Positions 13,921 through 25,900 of a stretch of DNA of 64,000 nt are shown here, piece by piece. A program made the translations under genes and the position numbers. Position 1 is the stretch's first letter. Every line of letters starts with the position of its first letter. The notes beneath the pieces were generated by a model that saw only the letters and a program-made list of their open reading frames with translations, did no database searches and was not told the origin of the DNA. This DNA comes from G965200765 sp965203865 (GTDB lineage Bacteria; Pseudomonadota; Gammaproteobacteria; Arenicellales; JAJDZL01). Where the stretch lies: positions 2,604,001 to 2,668,000 of the forward strand of contig OZ241916.1 in assembly GCA_965203865.1 (NCBI GenBank), given 5' to 3'.

Positions 13921-16900
13921 GCCAGTTACATAGCGTTGCGCACCAATCGCTCGTGCCGGGAAAGAGGGGGTTTTATCGTTGACCCGGTAGACATTATTAT
14001 TCGAAAATGACACCTTTCTGTGGACATCGATATCTCCGATTGCGCCTGCTCTGTTACCACCAAGTCTTGATATTGACCCGTGTCCGCCGTCGTCGAAGAA
14101 CAAGCGGAACGGATTCCGGGGTACTGTTATTCCATCGCCGTCCCAATCCGTGCTCGTTACTCTGTATTCAAAATAATACTCGTTGCTATCTGAGTCAGGC
14201 TCTACAGGCTCCATCTGATGCCAGGTTTCGCCGATTTGAAGCAAAAATGTAGTCCCGCTTGCAGAAACACGAACGTTCTCATTAAATACGACATTTAAAC
14301 CGATGATTTCACCAGTCAAATAATTTCTGGCTGAACCGATACGCAATCCTGTAACATACGGGGCATCCAGTACCTCTATGGAAACATTCAGTGTCGCCAC
14401 ATCGTTATCTGTATCCGTGGCAGTCAATGCATAGTTCGTCGCACCTCTGTTCTGAGTAGGAGTACCGGTAATCGTGCCGCCGTGGTTGCTACCAGTGGAC
14501 GGAGCTGTATATGTCAGACCCGATGGCACAGATGCCATCGCATAGGTAAGCGTTCCGTTGCCACCTGTCGCCGCCGGGAGCGTTACAGTAGCGATTGCAC
14601 TGTTTGTTTTGTAGCGCAGACGTGGCACCGTTTTGGTAAATTTCGGCATGGCATCTGCAGTCGCAGATGGAGTAACGGTTGTTTCCGCATATCCACTATG
14701 GCCGCCCGAGCTCACCGTTCGCAACCGAACTGTATACACTATGCCATTCGTCAAATTCGGAACAGTGTAGCCAATCGATTTTGAATTGCTGCCCGGAATT
14801 GTTGTCCAAAGTGTAAACGCACCTGATGTTCCGGCCCGATAGCTGAGTTCGTAAGCAGTGATTCCCCGATTTGCAGGGTCAGTCCAGTTCAGTGTAGCCT
14901 GGCCGTCGCCTGCAACTGCTGACAGTCCGGCAGGTGTCGAAATGGGGGGATGCACCCAGACTTTAACTTCATCAATGGTCTGCCCAATTTGATACGGAGC
15001 ACTGCCGCTGGTAATATAGTGGACGATTGTTTCAACACTGGTGGCACCCACTCCAATCGCATCGCGCCCGGTCACTTTTACGGTCTGCGGCGTGTTCCAG
15101 TTCATCTGCGTGAACGTCAGAGTGTTTTGATTGCCGCCCACCATGGAGTTGGTGTCAATGGTGATGTTATCAGCCGCCGTAGGAACCCTGTCGAAACCTG
15201 GTTGGGCAACCAGTAATCGAAGCGAAACATTCCCTTGCGGCGCACTTGCCAATACAATTGTATAAGTGCCCGAATTTGCACTGTTAGCCGGATTGTTTGC
15301 AATCAAATCCATACGACTGGTGCTGATTGTCACTTTATTGCTCTGCAATACGCTTAACGAGTTCGATGTCAGGTCGCCGGAGCTCAAATGCCCCGCATCC
15401 TTCACTTTGACCCTCAGTGACTGCGTTGCATTGAAATTGCCAATCTCCTCGTCAAACGACAAGGTTAATGTCGCGGTTGTACTGCCAGGTCTTGCACCGG
15501 CCACCCTTGATATGGTCAAGCCGGATATGCTGGTATCCAGCTCAAAACGACTGTTGCCTGAACCTGCAAATACCGTACCTGACAAAGTTACGTCGATTGT
15601 TGCTCGATGAAGGTTGTCTTCGCTTAAAGTTCCCGGAGTCGATGAGATTGTCACCGTCGGCGCATCCTGCACCCTGATCATAAAAGTGAGGGTTGCCTTG
15701 TCGGCCTGTGCGTTATTTGTGTCTGTATCCGAGGCAGTGATTGTGACGGTACTGGTGCCGTTTGTGGTCGGAGTTCCGCAAATTGTTCTCGCCTCGTTCC
15801 CTTGGCAACTGCCGGTGCCGTCGGCATCAAATACAAGACCGTCTGGCAAGCCGGCATCAACGTAGGTGATTGACCCGTTGCCGCCGCTTGCGGCCGGAAC
15901 CTGGAACGGCGTAATCGCAACATTCCTGAAATAGTTCTTGTCCTCTTCAGATTCGCTAAACGCCGGAGATTCATCTGTCGGAGAAACTGTGATTGGATCC
16001 GAGGTTACGTCATTTTCAAGATTATGCGCAGCCGCCTTCAATTTCACTGCCAGAGTTTCCGGTACGCTAAAGTCACCGGTGAAGGACAACGTCAAGGTTG
16101 CGGTGGTACCGCCGGTGGTCACTCCCGATACCTGCGTGATCGACATATTGGGAATCGCTGTTACAAGCTCAAAGTGTGAAAGGCCTGCCCCGCTCTCGAA
16201 TTCCAGCAGTTCAAGAGCTACTCTGATGGTCGCATTGTTCAAGTTGGCCTCGGTTAGCGTTGCCGGAGACGTGGAAACGATTCTGACCTTGGCCGGCGTA
16301 GTTCTAATGAAGAAATTCAGCCTGGCACTATCGCTCGGGGCCCGATTCAAATCTGAATCATGGGCAACGACTACAATTACGCCGATTGCACCGGAATCCG
16401 GTGTTCCGCAAATGGTACGCGGAGTAGTGCCGGGACAGTCCCCGTTGCCGTCTTCATCAAACATCAGTCCCGAAGGCAACCCTGCGACGGAATAGTCCAG
16501 ATCCCCGTTGCCCCCGCTAGCCGCCGGAATTTGGAACGCATCAATTTCTACATTTGTCGGAAATACCTTGTTGTCTACAGTGCTACTAAAAGTCGGAATG
16601 ACGTTTGATGGACTCACCGTTACCGCATTCTCCGAGACCAAATCGTTACCTCGTGCATGGGCACTTGACTTGATTTTTACTTTCAAGGTTTCGTCAACGC
16701 TGAAATTGCCGGAAAATGACAGTGTCAACGTCGCTGACGAACTTCCACTCGTTGCTCCCGACACTTGTGAAATCGACAGGCTGGGTATATCTGTTATCAA
16801 CTCGAAACTGGATGTGGTTACTCCGCTTCCGAAAGTACTGCCAGTCATACTCACGCTGATCGTCGCCGTATTCAGGTTCGATGCGGTCAGCGACGAAGGA

Positions 16901-19900
16901 TTTGACTGAATTCTCGCACGGTAGGCAATCATGTTAATGCTAAGCTGCCCTCTGTCCGAATCAGTTCGGTTCGAATCGGAATCATGTACCGTAACGGTTA
17001 CCTGGTTGCTGCCACCTCTTGTCAGAGTACCGCAAATGGTTCGCGGAGTGGTACCGGGACAACCACTACTCCCATCAGCATCGTAAATAATTCCCTGAGG
17101 AACTGAAACTACTGTATAGTCCAAGTCCCCGTTGCCTCCGCTTGCAGCGGGAATCTGAAACGCATCAATGGGTACCCCCACACTATATTCCTTTGTAAGG
17201 GAACTCGACGAAAAACTGGGAGCTGTGTCAGATGTCCCGGTTGGCAGAACCAAAACTGTCGGGGTTGTTATGTCTCCGGTGCGACTATGGGCGGCCGCCT
17301 TGACTTTAACAGCCAATGTTTGTGCGCTGGTGATGTTTCCAGTGAATGCAAGCGTTAGTGTCGCTGCTAAAGCTCCGTTACCGCCACCCGATATTTGTGA
17401 AATTGACAGGTTCGGTATATTTGTTATCAACTCGAAACTGGATGTGGTCACCCCGCTCACAAAATTGACGCTGCTCATACTCAGGCTAATTGTCGCCGCA
17501 TTCAGGTTCGATGCGAGCAGTGCTGATGGACTGGTGGAAGAAATCGTGGGTCCATAAACAACAATCTGTATCGCTAGAGTAGCCGAATCCCCTGTGGACC
17601 TGTTTGTATCTTGATCATGCGCAGTCGCGGTTGCATTGTAGATTCCCGGGGCGGCAGGTGTGCCGCAAATTTTGCGCGCGTCATTACCTGAACAACTGCC
17701 GCTACCGTCTTCATCAAATTCAAGGCCGGCTGGCAGACCTTGGACAGTGTAAGAAACTTCATCAGTTAAATGCGTGGCTGCTGGAATTTGAAACTCGGTA
17801 ATGGCATTCCCTGCAGGAAAATACATTTGCGACAGGGTGGCACCGCCGAATGTTGGTGAAACATCGCTCGGACTTACCGATATTGCATTGGTGATCAAGT
17901 CAATATCACCTGCATGAGCAGTAGGCTTCACTTTGATCGCAAAAGACTCGAGAGTAGCGATTGCTCTGATATTGAAGGACAACGTCAGTGTCCCTGTCGT
18001 GCCGCCGGAGGTAACTCCCGAAACTCCGGAAATGGACAGGCCCGACAGTGTTGACACAACCTCGAAGTCAGACGCACTAACCCCGGCGACAAAGGTAGTA
18101 TTCGTCAACGTCAGACTGAGCGTGGAATTGTTCAGATTTGACCAAACAAGCTGCGACGGACTGGATGTGACTGATGCTTCAACAATGCTGATATCGAACA
18201 TGAGCTGGGCGCGGTCGCTATTAGAATCGTTTGTATCCGAGTCAATTACGGTTACCACGATATTACTGACACCCAAGTCAGCGGGAGTGCCGCAAATGGT
18301 ACGCGGCGGAGTATGCGGACAATCCCCGCTGCCATCTGCATCAAATACCAGTCCCGCAGGCAAACCTTCTACACTATAGGTAATCGTTCCGTTTCCTCCG
18401 CTTGCTGCTGGAATCTGAAACGCTGTAATCAGTTCGTTTTTGGCAAAATACTTGTTGGAAATCGACGAGGTTCCAAAACTGGGTGCGGTATCGGCTACCA
18501 GTAAACTAATATCGCCGGACTCCAAATTGTCAGGACCAGCATGAGCGGCGGCCAGTATCCTTACCTTGAACTCGGAATCACTGCGAGCAACACCTCTGAA
18601 CCCCAGCCTCAGCGTCGCGGTGCTTCCACCAGATGCCCCTGTCGCCGAGAGAATGGAGATGCCTTCGATATTCGTAATCAGCTGAAAGTCGGATGCACTG
18701 AGAGTCTTTGTGAACGTAGTGCCGGTCAAGTTTAAAGTAAGATCCGAATTGTTAAAGGTGTCTATAGTGAAAAACGCTGGTGAAGATTCGACCGCTACCG
18801 ATTCAGAATCATTGACGACCACCGATACACTGGGAATATCAAGTGTACTGATGTAGGGTGTTCCGGCACATTGGGCAACAATTGCGTGGGTCACCTTGGA
18901 TGTCTCGTCAAATCCGTCGCTGTCGCGCGACACAGTCACAGTGACCGTTTGCGGCACATTCCAGCTCGAGCCGTCAAATGTGAATCTCTTTTTCAGGGGT
19001 GAAGAATCCGCGTCCAGTGCCGCATCGGCATTGTTGCTCGCAGCTTCAATTACCACACTGCAATTGCCAGGGCTGGATTTCAACGCAATGGTGTAAGTTC
19101 CGATATTCGCGGTATTGTCTCCCGGGTCTTCGTCAAGCGTAAGAGTTTGTGCGCTGAAAGCAACACCCGAAGTAGGAGATACTCCTCTCGAAGGAGTAGT
19201 GAGCTCATCACTGGACCCCGTATGGGCGGCCGCTTTCACCTTTATCGCCAGTGATGCAGTTGTACTTATATTCCCAGTGAAAGACAGTGTCAGTGTCGCT
19301 GTTGTTCCTCCGGCAGTTGCACCTGACACGCTCGAAATCGACAGGCTCGGTATTGACGTAACCAACTCGAAACTGGACGCGGTCACTCCGTTCGCGAAAG
19401 CGGTGCCATACAAAGTCAGTTCAAGTTCGGCATTGTCCAGATTGTCTTCAACCAAAGGAAATGGTGTTGTGGATGTTATTAAAGCGTCTAGCAGATTAAT
19501 CGTGAAACTCCCCCTGGCCTGATCGGTTGTTTCTTGATTCGAATCAGCATCGTTGACAATCACGTTAACGGTGTAGCTGCCCCTTTCAGAAATTCCGCCG
19601 CTGCCGCAAATCGTAAGTGCTGTACCGCAAATTCCATTTCCGCTTTCGTCGAAAACAAGCCCCGTCGGCAGATCTTCAACTTGATAGGAAAGTGCTCCGT
19701 TACCACCGCTCGCAGTCGGAATCTGAAATGGGGCAATGCTTGTTCGTGCAACAAATTGCTTGTTTTCTAACGCGGGGCTGAACGACGGAGCCTCATCGGT
19801 TGCGGACACAGCAACAGTATCCGAAGTCAAGTCCAGCGAGCTTTCATGAGCAGCATCTTTGACCTTCACTGCCAAGGTCTGCGCAGTACTGATATCCCCG

Positions 19901-22900
19901 GTAAACGCCAGAGTCAGCGTAGCTGTTGTGCTTCCGGGATTTGGCACCGAGACTTGCGAAATTGTTATACTCGGTATCGTCGTTACCAACTCGAAGTTAC
20001 TATTGGTTGCAGGGCTGGTAAACGAAGAGTTGGTCAACTGCACTGTCAACGTTGCATTGTTCAGACCCGACTCTGTTAGCGGAGACGGACTGGTGGAAGA
20101 AACGGCGACTGACGGCTTGGCGATTTCAATCGTGAATGTCACAGAATCTGTATCGCCTGCCACGCGGCTGGAGTCTGAATCTTGGGCAGTGATTATTACT
20201 GAACTGGTGCGGTACGCTGTAGGCGTACCGCATATCGTACGCGGGTTGGAACCAGAGCAGTCACCGGTGCCGTCTGCATCGAAGACGAGCCCTTCTGGCA
20301 AATTTGCAGCAGTATAGGTAATCGTGCCGTTTCCACCGGTAGCCGCCGCAATCTGGAATGCTTCAATAGGCGTGTCCTTGGCGAATTTCCGGTCACTTGC
20401 CGCATTTTGTCCAAACGCTGGTGCCGAATCTGTCACACTACTCTCCAGCACCAATATCGCTTCACTTGTCAGAGCAATACCACTCGTATGGGCTGCTGCC
20501 AGTACACTAACTCCCAATGTCTGGGAGCTACTCATAGTACCTGATGGAAATGCCAAGGTAAGTACCGCAGTTGTGTCGCCCGACGTAACATTTGAAACAC
20601 CGGAAATCGATACATTTTGAATTTCTGTCACCAACGCGAAACTGGACGCAGTTACTCCGCTACCGAAGGAAGTACCCGCCAACTCCACGCTGATCGTTGC
20701 ACCGCCCAAGTCTGACTCGGTCAATGGTGTTTGACTGGTCGACGTAATCGATACACTGGAAACTGCAATTGTGAAGCTGATCTGCGCCCGGTCTGCATCG
20801 GACCGATTCGAGTCCGCATCATGTACATTGACATTTACAGTACTGGAACCAGTGGTGGTGGGTGTACCACAAACAGTACGCACGTTGGAACCATCGCAGT
20901 CGCCGGTACCGTCCTCGTCAAAGATCAGTCCCGCGGGCAAACTTTCAAGTTCGTATGCAAGGGTGCCTTCACCGCCGGTAGCTACCGGAATTTGGAATGC
21001 CGTAATACCTGAACCCTGCTGATAATTCTTGTTGGCTATCGTAGCACTGGCGAATGATGGTGCGTTATCCGTACTGTTCACTGTCAGGGCATTTGACGTA
21101 ATATCAGAATTACCCGTATGAGCAGAGTTCAGGACTCGCACTGCCAATGTTTCGGTACCGGTAATAGTACCGCTGAAAGATGACAACGTCAGTGTTGCAG
21201 TTGTATCACCTGAATTCACACTCGACACTTGCGAAATAGATAAGCCCGTAATACCAGTCACTAGTTGAAAACTGGAAGTACTCACCCCGCTTCCAAATGC
21301 GACATTCGAAAGGGACATCGAAATTTGGCCATTGCTCAACGTTGCGGCAGTGAATGCGGCCGGCGAGGTAATGGTAGCCATCGCGACATCGTCGTCATTC
21401 ACTGTTACTCTTACTTTTGGCGGAAATTCACCCGATGTCGGGGTCGGGTATAAAGTGCCGGAGCAGGATTGAGTGTTTCTGTAACTGATCGTGGCAGTAT
21501 CAGCCAGTGTGTCTGCATCTTGCCCTGCGGTAACCCTGACGGTTACAGGCGTATTCCAATTGGTTGAATCAAATGATATGCTGGAATCTGAAAATGAAGC
21601 ACCCGAGCCAACTGTAACATCGCTGTTGCTGCTCCTGTGTTCCAGATTCACAGTGCAGCTCCCCGGATTCGAGCTCAGTTGGACGGTATAGGTACCAATA
21701 TTGGCTTCCGACTCCCCGGGATCTTCTTCCAGAGTCATTGTGCTTCGACTGAGGATTAGTTCCGAGGTGGGAGTGACAGTTACCATGCCAGTGGTCAGGT
21801 CGCTACTATGCGCATGTGCGGATGCTTTTACTTTCACAGCGATAGTTTGAGCAGCATCAAATTCTCCCGTGAAACCCAGCTGCAATCTTGCAATCTTTGT
21901 GCTAACCCTTCTGATGCCGGTTATGGATAAAGTCGGTATTGCGGATACTAGCTCAAAGTCGGCGGCAGTATATGCACTGTTAAAGGTTGTCTGGGAAAGC
22001 ATCACCTGGATTGTCGCATTATTGAGATTTGTCTCGGTCAGCATTGCGGGGGCTGTGGATCTGATTGCAGCAGCTGGCGAAGCTACTGTTACTTTGAACA
22101 TCAGCACATCGCTATCGCTGCTTGCGCGGTTTGAGTCTGAATCGTGTACAGTGACTACAACGACACTGTTAGCGGCTGAAGCAGGGGTGCCGCAAATTGT
22201 AAGTGCAGTGTTTCCTGAACAACTGCCGCTGCCGTCCTCGTCAAAAACAAGACCCGAAGGCAAGCCCGCTACGGCGTAGGTCAAATCTCCGTTTCCGCCG
22301 CGAGCCGCCGGAATTTGGAAAGCTGAAATGGCAGTGTTGGTTGCAAAGTCTTTGTTGCTTACCAAGCCGCTGAAAGTTGGCTTTTCGTCAGAAGGTGCCA
22401 CAGATATTGAACTCGTCTCAACATCAAAAGAATGCGCATGGGCAGCTGCCAGTACTTTTACCGACAATGTCTGAGAGCTGCTGATGTCGCCAGTAAAGGC
22501 CAGAGTGAGAGCTGCTGTCGTGCCGCCCGATGTAACACCTGAAACACTGGAAATCGATACATCCGGAATTTCTGTCACCAACTCGAAGCTGGACGCATTT
22601 ACTCCGCTACCAAAGGTAGTACCTGTCAGCGACAAGTTGACCATTGCAGTGTTCAGGTTTGCCTCGGTTAATGACGATGGGCTCGTTGATGCAACCGATA
22701 CGCCGGAAACTGCAATCATGAAACTGATTTGTGCGCGGTCTGTATTGGCCCGATTCGAGTCCGCATCATGTACATTGACAACAACAGTGCTGGAACCAGT
22801 GGTGGTGGGCGTACCGCAAACAGTACGCGGGCTGGAACCAGAGCAGTCGCCGTTGCCGTCTGCATCAAAGACAAGTCCTCCCGGTAGCCCTGTGACAGTA

Positions 22901-25900
22901 TAAGTCAGGTCTCCGTTTCCACCGCTTGCTGCCGGAATCTGAAACGCATCAATAGATGTATTCGTAGCGAAATGCTTGGTGGCAACCGTTGAGGCACCGA
23001 AACTGGGGGCGGTATCGTCCGTACTGGTCGGCGGAACCAGCACTGACCCGGTAGTCAGGTCGCCGCTACGCGCATGGGCGGCATCCAGTACTTTTACTGC
23101 CAATGTTGTGGCACTCGCGATACTACCGGTGAACTCCAAGGTCAGCGTTGCAGTTGTATCGCCTGAATTCACACTTGACACCCCTGAAACAGACAAGCTC
23201 GGAATCGTTGTCACCAGCTCGAAACTGGAAGCGGTCACCCCGCTTCCAAAAGTGGTTCCGGTCAGTGTTATTCCAACAGTGGCCGAGTTTAGATTCGCTC
23301 CGGTCAACGATACAGGGCTAGAGGAGGTAATCGCGGCATCGTAAACTGTAATGTTGAAGGTAAGACGAGCCTGGTCGCCGATGGCCCGATTTGCGTCTTC
23401 ATCATTTACAACTACAGCAACACTGCTGCTGCCAGACTCATCAGGCGTGCCGCAAATTTCTCGCGGTTCATTGCCCGGACAAATACCACTGCCGTCTTCG
23501 TCAAATACCAGTCCTGACGGCAAGTTCTGCACTGCGTAGGAAAGATCGTCTCCGCCGGCGTGCGTGGCGACTGGAACTTGAAACTCAGTAATGGACTGCC
23601 CTTTTTGGTAGAACTTCTGGGTTACCGAGCCACTGCCAAATGACGGTGCGATATCCGGCACTTGCACAGTCAGTGCATTTGATGTCAAGTCGAAACTGCG
23701 CGCATTGGCATTTGCCTTGACCCTTACTGCCAGAGTCTGCTCGCTGATGAGGGTGCCTGGAGTATAGGCTAGGGTCAGCGTTGCAGTCGTACTTCCGGCG
23801 GTAGCACCCGAAACTTGCGAAATCGTAACACCCGGAATCAACGTCAACAACTCGAAGCTTGATGTGCTCACCCCGCTTGTAAAAGTTGTGTCGGTCAGGA
23901 CCAGTCCGAGAGTTGCAGTGGCTAAATTCGACCGCTCCAGTTGTGCGGGATTGGAAGTAATTGACACTCCGGGGACAATGATCATAAACGTAAGCTCGGC
24001 ACTGTCCGAATTGGCCCGGTTCGTATCCGCATCAGCCGCAGTAAGGGTGACGGTACTGCTTCCTTCGGCAGCAGGTGTACCGCAAATTGTGCGAGCCGCA
24101 CCGCAACTGCCGCTACCGTCTTCGTCAAACTCAAGGCCACCCGGCAGATCCTGGATACTGTAGTTTAAATCTCCATTGCCGCCGGTTGCTGCTGGAATTG
24201 TTAACGCGTCAATAGGGGTCCCTTTAACATAGTACTTGGTGGGTATGACCAAGGTCCCAAAACTGGGTGCCGTGTCGTTGCCTAGAAGCACGTCGATTTC
24301 ATTGGTTTCAAGCACTTCGACACCGCTGTGGGAGCTTGCCAGCACCCTGACCCGTAGTTTCCGGTCGGCACTCAGTGTGCCGCTGTGTGAAAGTGTCAAT
24401 GTAGCAGTTGCGCCACTTGCGACAACCCCTGATATGGACAGATTGGCAATCCCTGTCACCAACTCGAAACCAGAAGCGGCTACTCCGCTCGCGAAGGTTG
24501 AGTTTTCCAGCGCCAAGCTCAGTGTGGCACCGTTTAGCGTACTTCTGGTAAGCAGAGCCGGGGTGGTAATTGCAACCGCGGGAGGTTCTTCATCGTCAAC
24601 TACTGTTACCCGCATACTCGGCACGCTTACTGAAACCGTGTAAGGAGCACAGGAATTCTTGAATTTATGAGTAATGGTTGCGGTTTCGTCCTGGTGGTCT
24701 GCATCCGACCTTGCAAACAAATTCACTGTATAGGTCTGGGAACTCGTGAAGTTGCCAACGATTTTCGTTGGAGAATTTGAAGCCGTGCCTATGCGAACAT
24801 CAGGGTTGTCGCTTTCGATGTCAAACGCTATGTCACATCCAGGAGCCCTTGGAGTATCCAAAGAGATATTGTAGGTTGCAGTATTGCTAGCCCCGTCATC
24901 CTCGCGCAATTCAATTGCGTTCACGCTGAGATTGACACCCGGCGCCCTTTGAACTGTCAAAGTATCAGTAGTCAAAGTTGCGCTACGCCTGTGGGCGGTG
25001 CTTTTCACTCTTACCGCCAAATCTTCATTCCCGCTGAAAGCACCGCCGAAATACAATGACAACGTAGCGGTTCTGCTACCCACAGATCCGCCTGAAACGC
25101 TGTTCACTGACACGTTCGGTATCGCCGTAACCAGCTCGAAGCTGGACGCATTCACACCTCTGCCGAACGTCGTATTGATAAGCTCCACGCGAATTTTTGC
25201 ATTGTTCAGGTTCAATGCGCTAAGTGTTGAGGGGGTAGTGGACAAAATATTGACCCCGTACAAAGCGATGATAAATTCCTGCCTGGCTTGATCGCTTCTC
25301 GCCCGGTCCGAATCTGCATCATCCACAGTTACGCGAACGTTGTAGTTGATCGCGGCTGTGCTGGGGGTGCCGCAAATTGTGCGAACTGCACCGCAACTGC
25401 CACTACCGTCTTCATCAAAGACAAGTCCCGACGGAAGCCCCCGAACTTCGTAGGAGAGCTCCCCGTTACCGCCACTCGCCGCCGGAATCTGGAATGATCG
25501 GATGGCTGTCCCCTTGGGCAATATCTTGGTGGTGATTATACTTGTGAAGACTGGAGCGGTATCTGTCGGGGACACTGTGACTGTAGCAGAAGTCAGGTCA
25601 ACACTGCCTGCGTGGGCACTGCTCTTTACCTTCACCGCCAAAGTTTCGGATGCGGATATATTGCCGGTGAAAGCCAGGGTCAGTGTTGCTGTTGTATCAC
25701 CTGAATTCACAGTCGAAACTTGCGAAATGGACAAATCCGGAATTGCCGATACCAGCTCGAAACTGGATGCATCCACGCCGCTCGCAAAAGTAGTACCGGT
25801 CAGTGACAAACTGAGTGTCGCATTATTCAGATTTGTTTCGGCGAGCGAGGCTGGGCTTGTGGCAGATATTAATACTGCACTGCCGACAACCTTTTGCCTT

